Source: Alphaproteobacteria bacterium CG11_big_fil_rev_8_21_14_0_20_39_49
GTDB lineage: Bacteria > Pseudomonadota > Alphaproteobacteria > Rickettsiales > UBA6187
Assembly (NCBI GenBank): GCA_002787635.1
Contig: PCXK01000022.1
Location: 33,697 to 97,696, forward strand
Length of the DNA: 64,000 nucleotides
Direction: 5' to 3'
Shown here: one piece after another, positions 56,896 to 64,000 of the stretch
Layout of the letters: each line of letters begins with the position of its first letter
Numbering within the stretch: position 1 is the first letter of the stretch
Translations under genes and position numbers: made by a program
Notes under the pieces: model-generated
Databases searched by the model: none
Told to the model about the DNA's origin: nothing
The model's input: only the letters and a program-made list of their open reading frames with translations

Positions 56896-59076
56896 ATGCC
56901 TGACATCTCACCTGACAGGGAAGATATTGCCGTCTATCTGGACATGATTTTTGGCTACTGCGATGGCTTAATTCCATTCAGGAGCTTTGCTGAGAAAGGC
57001 GCAGATAGCGCGAAGCCGCCACAAAACATCTGGCTTCCGGCGGATGCCGCTATCGATAAGATGCTGGATTTTGCTAATAACGCCAGCAAACAGAAATCTG
57101 CATGTTACGTTATACCTGGGACGGTTGAGAAAAATGGTCAGGCAAAGGGTACTGATATTAAGCAAATGCAGGTTGTTCTGGTTGATATTGATACCGGTAA
57201 CACGGATGAGAAACTTGCAACTTTAGCCTCTTACCTACCAGAGCCAACTATGATTGTTGAATCTGGCGGCATCACTGATGAGGGTTTCGCAAAACTTCAT
57301 ATTTACTGGAAGTTATCTGAACCGGCTGAAGGCGAAGAGTTGCAGAAATTATTGAAATTTCGGCATCATCTGGCACTTTGCATCGGCGGTGATACGCATT
57401 TTAAATCTGCGCACCAGCCAATACGTGTTGCAGGCTCGATCTATTATAAGTATGGTAATAAAAAGCTGGCTGGAATTCGAAAACATAACAATCAGGAATA
57501 TAATCTTGATGATTTGATCGAGGCGGCGGAGTTTTTACCAAAGCCCAATAATACACCAAACGCAAATAGCTTCCTTGATTTCAACGACAAACCATCCATT
57601 GAAAACATCCTGACAACCAAAATTCGTGAAGGCGGCAAGGATGAATATACTCGTTTTGAGTCACTCAGCAGTGTCATAGGTTACTGGCTAAGACGCTACC
57701 ACGACGGTGTGGTCATAGAGGAACAGGCTTGGGAGGAAATAATATCATTTAATCATGCTTGCGTTGCCCCACCATGGCCGGAAGATAGGCTGAAATATGA
57801 GGCAAAGTTACTTTGGAAAAAGCATATTGAAAAATATGGTGAGCCAAAGACTGCGACTCAAAACCACTCTCAAGGAATAGGCAGCTTTTCATTAGGCGTA
57901 TTGCTCGGCGACGAAAGCCCAATGCCCGACGATATCATCTCACCACGGCTTCTGACACCCGGAGGCATTTTAGTCTTTGGTGGCGCACCTAAGGTCGGAA
58001 AAAGTGACTTTCTGCTATCAATGTTTGTGCATTTGGCAGCAGGCTTGCCGTTTCTTAACTTTACACCGCCTCGCCCCTTGCGTATATTTTACCTGCAGGC
58101 GGAAATTCAATACCATTATTTGCGGGAACGTTTGCAGACAATGCAGCTTCCCGATGATGCGGTGAAGCTGGCTGAAAATAATCTGCTCATCACTCCCAAA
58201 ACCGATATCTTCCTAAATGAAGATGGCGTAAATAAAACCGCAAAACATATCGAGGCTGCCTTCACTGAAAAGCCTGACATCATAGCCATCGACCCACTGC
58301 GTAATGTTTTTGATGGTGGCGGTACAGGCACTACAGAAAATGATAATGACGCTATGATATTTTTCCTGCAGCAGCGCATTGAACGCTTGCGCAATATGAT
58401 AAATCCAGATGCTGGCGTCATCATCATTCACCACACCAAAAAAATTTCAAGAAACCAGTTTCTGGAAGACCCGTTTCAGGCGTTTAGCGGCGCAAGCAGC
58501 CTGCGCGGATATTACACTTCCGGCATGTTGCTGTTCAAACAGGATATGGAATGCAGCAGAAGGTCACTATATTTCGAGCTGCGTAACGGCAAGGAAATAG
58601 CGCCAAAACTTGTAAATAAGGAAAACGGCGTATGGATTGAGGAAAATATAATCAACGAGCGTATCGCTAACCAGAAACACGGCAAAAAGCTGGATGCTGA
58701 ACGCAACCGCAAAAATGATGTGATCCTGAGTATTCTGGCAAAAGAGGCTATAGAAGGCAAAATCTATACGAAAAACAGCTTTTGTGAATTGTTCGAAAAC
58801 AAAAGCGGTCTTGGCAGCAAAGACTCAATTCTTGATCGCATCGAGGTGCTCAGCACAAAAGGTTACATCAAATTCACCAAAAATATAAAAGAATATATAG
58901 ACGAAAAATGCACCTCCAAATTTGGCCTGATGTGCACCCAGAATATGGAGTTTGTAACAAGTGATGGTGAGGTTAAGCCCGTTCTACCAACGCATTATAA
59001 ACATCACGAAATAGGAACGCTTTTGCCGGTTAAAGACCCGAATGAATGGATAATTTATGAGGAGGATGCGGCATGA
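56896..59076 (+). CDS. Replication protein: RepB-type primase plus RepA-like helicase
   Basis: The 726-residue protein combines two enzymes. Residues about 50-210 resemble a RepB/archaeo-eukaryotic primase (QMQVVLVDIDTGN, VESGGITDEGFAKLHIYWKL, HQPIRVAGSIYYK). A linker domain of PriCT type follows (about 250-310). Residues about 345-570 form a RecA-fold hexameric helicase with Walker A GGAPKVGKSDF, Walker B DIIAIDPLRNVFDGG and IIIHHTKK. It should start and drive replication of the excised element. Iteron-like repeats follow at once. Confidence 0.82.
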   Translation: MPDISPDREDIAVYLDMIFGYCDGLIPFRSFAEKGADSAKPPQNIWLPADAAIDKMLDFANNASKQKSACYVIPGTVEKNGQAKGTDIKQMQVVLVDIDTGNTDEKLATLASYLPEPTMIVESGGITDEGFAKLHIYWKLSEPAEGEELQKLLKFRHHLALCIGGDTHFKSAHQPIRVAGSIYYKYGNKKLAGIRKHNNQEYNLDDLIEAAEFLPKPNNTPNANSFLDFNDKPSIENILTTKIREGGKDEYTRFESLSSVIGYWLRRYHDGVVIEEQAWEEIISFNHACVAPPWPEDRLKYEAKLLWKKHIEKYGEPKTATQNHSQGIGSFSLGVLLGDESPMPDDIISPRLLTPGGILVFGGAPKVGKSDFLLSMFVHLAAGLPFLNFTPPRPLRIFYLQAEIQYHYLRERLQTMQLPDDAVKLAENNLLITPKTDIFLNEDGVNKTAKHIEAAFTEKPDIIAIDPLRNVFDGGGTGTTENDNDAMIFFLQQRIERLRNMINPDAGVIIIHHTKKISRNQFLEDPFQAFSGASSLRGYYTSGMLLFKQDMECSRRSLYFELRNGKEIAPKLVNKENGVWIEENIINERIANQKHGKKLDAERNRKNDVILSILAKEAIEGKIYTKNSFCELFENKSGLGSKDSILDRIEVLSTKGYIKFTKNIKEYIDEKCTSKFGLMCTQNMEFVTSDGEVKPVLPTHYKHHEIGTLLPVKDPNEWIIYEEDAA

Positions 59077-59264
59077 ATATTTTAAGTTCAGAAAATTCCA
59101 AACTTGATTTCCAAACTTCAGAACTTGAATTTAGCAATTTCCAAACTTCCCAAACTTGGAATTATGAATTCAGTATTTTCAATGGGTTAAGCCAGTTTCA
59201 AGTTTGGAAAACCATACCCATAAAACAGCAAGTCTGGAAACGCCAGAACTTAGCCCCACCATAG
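59073..59264 (+). CDS. Short frame over iteron repeats
   Basis: The 63-residue frame begins with ATGA overlap to the rep stop. Its sequence (SKLDFQTSELEFSNFQTSQT) is simply the translation of CCAAACTT repeats. The overlap favours translation, while the composition argues that the DNA repeats matter more than the peptide. Confidence 0.3.
   Translation: MNILSSENSKLDFQTSELEFSNFQTSQTWNYEFSIFNGLSQFQVWKTIPIKQQVWKRQNLAPP
59098..59237. repeat. Iteron-like CCAAACTT repeats, origin candidate
   Basis: CCAAACTT occurs at 59098, 59111, 59141 and 59150, and in inverse as AAGTTTGG at 59200 and AAGTCTGG at 59230. Four of the six carry TTT before the core (or AAA after it when inverted). A cluster directly behind a rep gene suggests a replication origin. 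Confidence 0.55.
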
Positions 59265-59402
59265 CTTTCAGCTCAAAATTCAAGTTAAGGGGGCTGAGTA
59301 CATACTATATAGTATGGGAAACCTTAGTTTCCCCATACTTGTATTGTAGTGCTCGCGCCGCTCATTTTTTATCACTGCAACTTCAATATGAGGAAAATTA
59401 TC

Positions 59403-59792
59403 ATGTTAAAATATCTAAAAAGAACTATAAATAATTATAAATGCAGACGCCATGAAAGGTTATACCTTTCACCTTTTAAGAGTCCCAGAAAAGACCCTAC
59501 TCTATATGGAGAATACATATGGTTTGTAAGATCAAAAATAGCAAAGCGCGGAAGAATGTATGTAAGTGCTGACAAAGTCAACGTCGATAACGGTGCACTT
59601 GTATTTATAGGCAGTGACCAAGCTATAAATAATTCAAGTGATATATGCCGAGATGAAACGTCGTCGAGGAATCCTGAGAAAACTACTTTGATCATAGCTG
59701 CGGGACAGTGGAAAGCGGTTTATCTTACATCACGTGGCCATGCCGCATCGGTTTTAATGTGGGATAACGAGGTTGACAGATACCATGGGTGA
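59403..59792 (+). CDS. Hypothetical protein of mobile element
   Basis: The 129-residue protein starts after AGGAAA at an ATG at 59403. It has a basic N-terminus (LKYLKRTINNYKCRRHERLY), KDPTLYGEYIWFVRSKIAK in the middle, and TTLIIAAGQWKAVYLTSRGH near the end. No family is recognised. Confidence 0.55.
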   Translation: MLKYLKRTINNYKCRRHERLYLSPFKSPRKDPTLYGEYIWFVRSKIAKRGRMYVSADKVNVDNGALVFIGSDQAINNSSDICRDETSSRNPEKTTLIIAAGQWKAVYLTSRGHAASVLMWDNEVDRYHG

Positions 59793-60034
59793 GCTTGACA
59801 AATACAACGGATAAAGCAACTAATATGTAACAAAAAATTAAAATAGTTACTCCGAGGGATGTGTTTTTTAACGGGTGGGTAAACCCCGAAACCTGCCTAA
59901 CGCCAGACTTTTTAATCTACTTGACACCACTTGACAAAATGATGCTATAAGGCAAGGAAGTTATTGTATTTCCTTGCCTTTAGCTTTGCAAGTCAGGTTG
60001 ACAAGATTGGGTTTTTCGAAGGGCTTACTTGACA
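59773..60034. repeat. Six co-oriented TTGACA repeats
   Basis: TTGACA occurs at 59773, 59795, 59921, 59931, 59998 and 60029, always on the plus strand, mostly as (A/G)C- or GGTTGACA(A/G). About 0.1 copy would be expected per 260 bases. The gap 59793-60138 holds no gene. Confidence 0.6.
59949..59980. terminator. Stem-loop, terminator-like
   Basis: Perfect 11-bp arms AAGGCAAGGAA and TTCCTTGCCTT enclose a 10-base loop. The T-run behind it is short, so termination is likely but not certain. It closes the rep operon. Confidence 0.6.
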
Positions 60035-60138
60035 GATTTTACTTTGCAAAAAAATAAGTAATTGCAGACTACTATTCACCTAATTGTTGCACACCAACAT
60101 AAAGGAATATATGCGCAATTACTTTGATATGTGGCAAA

Positions 60139-60603
60139 TCATACAGGCTTCGCTACCATTAACCAAAATACAACGACAATAGCCGGGAATGCTAAGGAAC
60201 CAAGAATTATCCACCAGCGATCCATTTTCCAGTAATGTTCTGGTAATGGCCTGCCTGATTCTAATGACTCTTTTGCCATATCGCGCATTTTTATTTGCAT
60301 CCAGACAACGGGAAGCCAGCATACACCTGCAAAGAGATAAAGAGCCAACCCCCATATAATCCACGTGTCGGTGAAGCTATAGCCAACAACTTTAACTAAA
60401 CCAATTCCTGTAATTATCTGGATAATTATAGCGGGTGTGGTAAACACCCAATCAGCAATGACAACATGCCGCGTGGCAAAATAAATGCTAGCCACATCTT
60501 TCCTGCGGTTGGCCATGAACATATAAAAGGCACTGCCGATGCCTGTACCGAACAGGATGGTTGAACTTATTATGTGAATCCATTTGAGTAGTAAATAATC
60601 CAT
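60139..60603 (-). CDS. DUF2269 family integral membrane protein
   Basis: The 154-residue protein has four membrane helices with the family opening LLLKWIHIISSTILFGTGIG and the motif TGIGL. Its role is unknown in general. It is divergent from the DCC-DUF4166 gene, with 39 bases between starts; such genes often travel with DCC and saccharopine-dehydrogenase-like genes. Confidence 0.85.
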   Translation of the reverse strand: MDYLLLKWIHIISSTILFGTGIGSAFYMFMANRRKDVASIYFATRHVVIADWVFTTPAIIIQIITGIGLVKVVGYSFTDTWIIWGLALYLFAGVCWLPVVWMQIKMRDMAKESLESGRPLPEHYWKMDRWWIILGSLAFPAIVVVFWLMVAKPV

Positions 60604-60642
60604 AGTATGCTACATATAGTTTTAAAGTGAAAATATATTATT

Positions 60643-61659
60643 ATGACACAAGTTTCTATAGGCGATAGTAAAAGTGACGTCTATTTCGTCTATGACGGCG
60701 ACTGCCCTATATGCCAAATCGCAGCTAAGGAATTAAAAATACGCAAGGCAGTTGGTAAACTCCACCTAATAGATGCGCGCTCTGACAAAGAAAATTCTGT
60801 CGTAAAGGAAGTAAACGCAAAAGGGCTGAACCTTGATGAAGGTATGGTGATTAAATTTAATAACACATATTACCATGGTGCCGATGCATTACAGGTTATG
60901 GCGTTGCTTGGCACAAACCAGAGCTGGTTTAACAGGGTAAATTATCTTCTTTTCCGCTCCCCTATACTTTCAAAGATTTGTTATCCATTCATGCGCTCAG
61001 CACGAAACTTTGCTCTAAAATTTAAAGGGGTGCCTAAAATAGATAATATATGCGACAAGGATCAGCCAACCTTCCGGCCTATATTTGGTGATAGCTGGAG
61101 CAGCCTTCCGCCTGTCATGAGTAAGCACTACGCTAACCGTCCTTATTCAAACGATATTGTTACTGTAAAAGGAAAGATGGACGTAAAATTTAACTGGTTC
61201 ATAAAGTTAATGTCGCCTTTTCTAAGGCTCTCAGGCGCATTAGTACCATATGAGGGTAACGATATACCTACAATCGTTAGGTTTAAAAGCGAGCCTCATA
61301 GCAATGTATTCTGTTTTGACAGGGAGTTTCGTTTTGTAAATAAAAAGCCATTTCATTTTAATTCACGCATGATACCTCAAAATGGAAATGAAGTAATAGA
61401 GTTTATGCGTTTTGGTATAGGGTGGAAATGTAAGTATTCGTATGATGGAAAAAAGGTAGTTCTTGCTCATAAAGGATATGTATGGAAAATATTTAATATT
61501 AACATTCCAGTTCCAATAGGCTTGTTACTGGGTAGTGGATATGCGGAAGAAGAGGCTTTATCTGATAATAGCTTTAAGATGAAGATGGTTATAACCCATA
61601 TGCTATTTGGCAAGATGTACGAATATAAAGGCACTTTTAAGGTTGTTGAGAATGAATAA
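60643..61659 (+). CDS. DCC thiol-oxidoreductase domain fused to DUF4166
   Basis: The 338-residue protein starts with a DCC (DUF393) thioredoxin-like domain: FVYDGDCPICQIAAKELK, with the C-P-I-C pair. From about residue 145 comes a DUF4166 domain: LPPVMSKHYANRPYSNDIV, VKGKMDVKF and a closing MLFGKMYEYKGTFKV. The fusion suggests a redox protein acting on a lipid or membrane substrate, but neither substrate is known. It overlaps the next gene by eight bases. Confidence 0.82.
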   Translation: MTQVSIGDSKSDVYFVYDGDCPICQIAAKELKIRKAVGKLHLIDARSDKENSVVKEVNAKGLNLDEGMVIKFNNTYYHGADALQVMALLGTNQSWFNRVNYLLFRSPILSKICYPFMRSARNFALKFKGVPKIDNICDKDQPTFRPIFGDSWSSLPPVMSKHYANRPYSNDIVTVKGKMDVKFNWFIKLMSPFLRLSGALVPYEGNDIPTIVRFKSEPHSNVFCFDREFRFVNKKPFHFNSRMIPQNGNEVIEFMRFGIGWKCKYSYDGKKVVLAHKGYVWKIFNINIPVPIGLLLGSGYAEEEALSDNSFKMKMVITHMLFGKMYEYKGTFKVVENE

Positions 61660-62752
61660 AATACTTGTCCTAGGCGGCTACGGCAATTTCGGATGGCGCA
61701 TATCACGTGCATTTGCCAAGGATGGCATCCCTTTTGTAATAGCTGGGCGCAGCGAACAAAAAGCCTTAAAATTGGCTGATAGTTTGCAAAAGCAATATCC
61801 TTCGGCAAAGATCGAAACCGCCATATTTGATGTAAATTCAGAATTGGAACCACAACTGGAATCCATAAAACCAAAAGTGGTAATAAACACCTGTGGGCCA
61901 TTCCAGACTGCTGATTATTCGGTAGCAGAAACATGTGTAAAATGCGGCGTAAATTATATTGACCTTGCGGATGGGCGTGATTTTGTAAATGGTATTAAAT
62001 CTCTCGATAAACAGGCAAAAGAAGCAGGAGTTTTGGTTATAAGCGGAGCAAGCACCGTTCCGGGATTGTCATCGGCTGTGCTGGAAGAGTATAAAAATGA
62101 ATTTTCTGAAATTGATTCTCTAATTTTCGGTATAGCCCCTGGCGCAAAAGCTCCGCGTGGTCTGGCTACCACGAAGGCTATTTTAACCTATGTTGGAAAA
62201 CCGCTAAAACCATTTGCAGGCAGTCAAAGCAAAGTTTATGGCTGGCAGGATTTATACCGTCAAAAATACCCTGAAATCGGTACACGCTGGATGGCTAATT
62301 GCGAAATCCCTGATCTGGATTTACTGCCGGAAAAATACGGCATTAAATCTATCCGTTTTTCCGCAGGAATGGAAAGCAGTTTACTGCATTTAAGCATCTG
62401 GCTGATTTCATGGCTGGTGCGTTTAGGACTTCCTGTTAATTTACCTAAACATGCCGAATTTCTTTGGAAGTTAAGCAATATTTTCGACCCAATGGGTACG
62501 GTAGATGGTGGCATGCATATGCTGATAAAAGGCAAGGATAAAGATGGCAATAAACATGAACGTAACTGGTTTATCATTGGTAAAAAGAACGAAGGGCCAA
62601 ACATTCCAACGATTCCGGCTATAATAATCGCTAAAAAAATTATTACCGTAGAACTGAACGAGAGCGGTGCTATGCCTTGCGTGGGCATGGTAACGCTTGC
62701 CGAATATATGGAAGAACTGAAAGAGTTTAATATAAAGACTTATCTGAACTGA
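61652..62752 (+). CDS. Saccharopine dehydrogenase-like NAD(P)-binding protein
   Basis: A 366-residue Rossmann protein: ILVLGGYGNFGWRISRAFA, then VINTCGPFQTADYSVAETC and YIDLADGRDFV. This trans-acting enoyl reductase/saccharopine-dehydrogenase group often sits by DUF4166 and DUF2269 genes. A hydrophobic stretch near residues 247-265 suggests membrane contact. Start at 61652 overlaps the DCC gene and makes the G-x-G-x-x-G loop N-terminal. Confidence 0.85.
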   Translation: MNKILVLGGYGNFGWRISRAFAKDGIPFVIAGRSEQKALKLADSLQKQYPSAKIETAIFDVNSELEPQLESIKPKVVINTCGPFQTADYSVAETCVKCGVNYIDLADGRDFVNGIKSLDKQAKEAGVLVISGASTVPGLSSAVLEEYKNEFSEIDSLIFGIAPGAKAPRGLATTKAILTYVGKPLKPFAGSQSKVYGWQDLYRQKYPEIGTRWMANCEIPDLDLLPEKYGIKSIRFSAGMESSLLHLSIWLISWLVRLGLPVNLPKHAEFLWKLSNIFDPMGTVDGGMHMLIKGKDKDGNKHERNWFIIGKKNEGPNIPTIPAIIIAKKIITVELNESGAMPCVGMVTLAEYMEELKEFNIKTYLN

Positions 62753-62768
62753 AAAATCTGTTTTAAAA

Positions 62769-63146
62769 TCACTTTTTCCCCTCCACATGTTCAATTCTTT
62801 TTACCGCATGGTTATAATAACTCCGGTAAAAACTGCCTAAACGGTGTGTTGATTGCAACAGGGCAAGGCTTTCATCCTGATCCACTTCGCGCTTTTTTTC
62901 TTTTAGCTCCTGTAATACGCCGTTCAGGAATTCGCGTTTTATTTCAGCCTCTTCAATGTTGCTGGGCATATGTTCAAAGATTCGTCGTTCCATCCTAACC
63001 CAAAGATCAGTTAAGGCATCAGCGGAGCTATCGCCAATATCGGTATAATTATACAACATATCTTTTACGATATTACAGGTATCAACCAGAGTTACAAAAG
63101 TCGCCTGTTTCTCACGTATCATAAATGCCCGGGTTTGCCACTTCAT
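62769..63146 (-). CDS. Hypothetical protein, second of a coupled pair
   Basis: The 125-residue protein is helical and charged (LWVRMERRIFEHMPSNIEEA, VLQELKEKKREVDQDE) and not recognised. Its start overlaps the upstream gene by ATGA, and GAGG precedes it, so the two are made together. Confidence 0.6.
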   Translation of the reverse strand: MKWQTRAFMIREKQATFVTLVDTCNIVKDMLYNYTDIGDSSADALTDLWVRMERRIFEHMPSNIEEAEIKREFLNGVLQELKEKKREVDQDESLALLQSTHRLGSFYRSYYNHAVKRIEHVEGKK

Positions 63147-63397
63147 TGCAACCTCTGATCAGATGGTTTTAAAAACAGGCTTTTCACCTGCTCAAAATAC
63201 TGGTAATTTTCTGATAACCACTCCACAGTTTCCCTGCATTTTTCATAGCCATAGGCTTCGCCGTATTTCTCTTCCCAGTCAAAAAGAAGCCTTCCAACCT
63301 CCCTTAAATCCAGGTCACCGATACCAGATTCTTCAATCTTTTGCATATTTCTGGCAACATAATCCGGTATCTCCGGCAATTGCGTGTCATGTAACAT
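63143..63397 (-). CDS. Hypothetical protein, first of a coupled pair
   Basis: Starting from the ATG at 63397, which follows a strong GGGAGG, the protein has 84 residues, acidic and helical (DLDLREVGRLLFDWEEKYGE). The frame can be extended to 63490, but that leader is hydrophobic and without a binding site. Not recognised. Confidence 0.6.
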   Translation of the reverse strand: MLHDTQLPEIPDYVARNMQKIEESGIGDLDLREVGRLLFDWEEKYGEAYGYEKCRETVEWLSENYQYFEQVKSLFLKPSDQRLQ

Positions 63398-63596
63398 AGG
63401 AACCTCCCATTGTAAGGTTATGCTTACATATCCAATGAAGCCATAGAAGGTGCGGAACATCAAGTTAATAAAGATAAAATAGCGTTGCATTACAATGTGT
63501 TACGAGGGTGGGCGCAAAGAAATTTAGGAGGGGGGAGGTTTAACTACAAGCAAATTAACGGCATTATTCGCCTTAAATATAAAGTTTGGTAAACTG

Positions 63597-63797
63597 CTAT
63601 TTAAATTCAATTTTTATTCCTAGCGTATGCAGCACAGTTAGCACTTTACCAAACTGGCAGGTTTTTTTACCATTTTCCAAGTCGCTTATAAAACGCAGCC
63701 CAGTACCAGAAGTTAGAGAAAGATCGGCCTGTGTAACTCCCATAGCTTTGCGTGTATTTCTGACAATGTTGCCAATTTGCTCTGGTGTGGATTTCAT
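63597..63797 (-). CDS. Orphan HipB-like antitoxin
   Basis: The 66-residue XRE protein is closely similar to HipB of module 3: IGNIVRNTRKAMGVTQADLS, LTSGTGLRFISDLENGKKTC and FGKVLTVLHTLGIKIEF. Start at 63797 follows GGAAG and matches the relative; an upstream ATG at 63815 lies inside the operator. No hipA follows. Its operators match those of module 3, so it could act on that locus. Confidence 0.85.
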   Translation of the reverse strand: MKSTPEQIGNIVRNTRKAMGVTQADLSLTSGTGLRFISDLENGKKTCQFGKVLTVLHTLGIKIEFK

Positions 63798-63815
63798 ATC
63801 AGTGCTTCCGCTCAA

Positions 63816-63883
63816 TATTACCGTACAGTAATATTAGCTAACTTTTTGTTGCAAATCCACCAAAATATTACCGAACGGGAATA
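63816..63883. promoter_or_regulatory. Paired HipB operators (orphan locus)
   Basis: Proximal site 63816-63833 is TATTACCGTACAGTAATA. Distal site 63866-63883 is TATTACCGAACGGGAATA. Centres are 50 bp apart, as at 48848-48914, and the proximal site lies 18 bases from the start codon. Confidence 0.8.
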
Positions 63884-63888
63884 AATCA

Positions 63889-64000
63889 TTAATTATCAAT
63901 AATAACTGGCATACCATTTACATCAAAATCTATACACTCAAAGTGCCCAGAATTGCCGGGGTAGCCCAACTGGTTAGAAATGATCCTGGTATCACCTATC
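63889..64000 (-). CDS. Calcineurin-like metallophosphoesterase, C-terminal part at window edge
   Basis: Only the last 36 codons are present, ending in TAA at 63889-63891. The translation GDTRIISNQLGYPGNSGHFE followed by CIDFDVNGMPV aligns with the end of the phosphoesterase at 42588-43367 (GKTRMLSNQLGYP, then FECAEFD). The 5' part lies beyond the right edge. It precedes the orphan hipB on the same strand. Confidence 0.75.
   Translation of the reverse strand, partial: IGDTRIISNQLGYPGNSGHFECIDFDVNGMPVIIDN

Overview
The window is a piece of a low-GC alphaproteobacterial chromosome. The evidence is a CckA-type hybrid kinase with its diagnostic phospho-acceptor segment, the block rpmF-plsX-fabH-ihfA-MerR, PAS_5-type small proteins and an alphaproteobacterial ComF/methyltransferase pair. 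No species can be named. A secreted ankyrin-subtilisin-autotransporter protein and a soluble protein ending in a CaaX box hint at life with a eukaryotic host; that is inference.

Bases 1-38,540 are core chromosome, AT-rich and densely coded. They hold era (cut by the left edge), a membrane-anchored pentapeptide-repeat protein, a nitrilase-family amidase, a BamE-like lipoprotein, the rpmF-plsX-fabH lipid block, ihfA and a MerR regulator, comF, a methyltransferase, cckA translationally coupled to a second histidine kinase, the ankyrin-protease-autotransporter, mnmD, a YejF-type peptide ABC ATPase, a Pro/Gln/Glu-rich lipoprotein, an AlaC-type aminotransferase, a CheY-like receiver, metF-cca, qmcA-nfeD, folC, pgsA, an M23 endopeptidase, two type IV pilin-like proteins, a DUF3108 protein and a double FKBP protein. 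Structured repeats with compensatory base changes lie between genes. Three TTAA-N7-TTAA sites resembling CtrA boxes lie upstream of a hypothetical gene, a PAS protein and a prepilin.

An initiator tRNA-Met gene at 38,545-38,621 is the attachment point of an accessory region. Remnants of the tRNA 3' end recur near 45,605 and 55,571-55,617, so the region looks like islands stacked in tandem. Island 1 (38.6-45.6 kb) has a decayed large serine recombinase, two hipBA modules, a phd-doc pair and a metallophosphoesterase. Island 2 (45.6-55.6 kb) has a HEPN/Ymh-like protein, several broken genes (XRE regulator, NsrR, IS110, MaoC), a third hipBA pair of higher GC, a secreted glutathione peroxidase, a bacterial voltage-gated sodium channel, and a GbsR-type regulator with cydAB under a perfect 34-bp palindrome. 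Island 3 (55.6 kb to the right edge) looks like a replicating satellite or integrative element: regulator, AlpA-like protein, primase-helicase Rep protein, iteron-like repeats, then a DUF2269/DCC-DUF4166/saccharopine-dehydrogenase-like cassette and an orphan HipB. The orphan HipB has the same pair of operators, at the same 50-bp spacing, as the third hipBA locus. The right edge cuts a second metallophosphoesterase.
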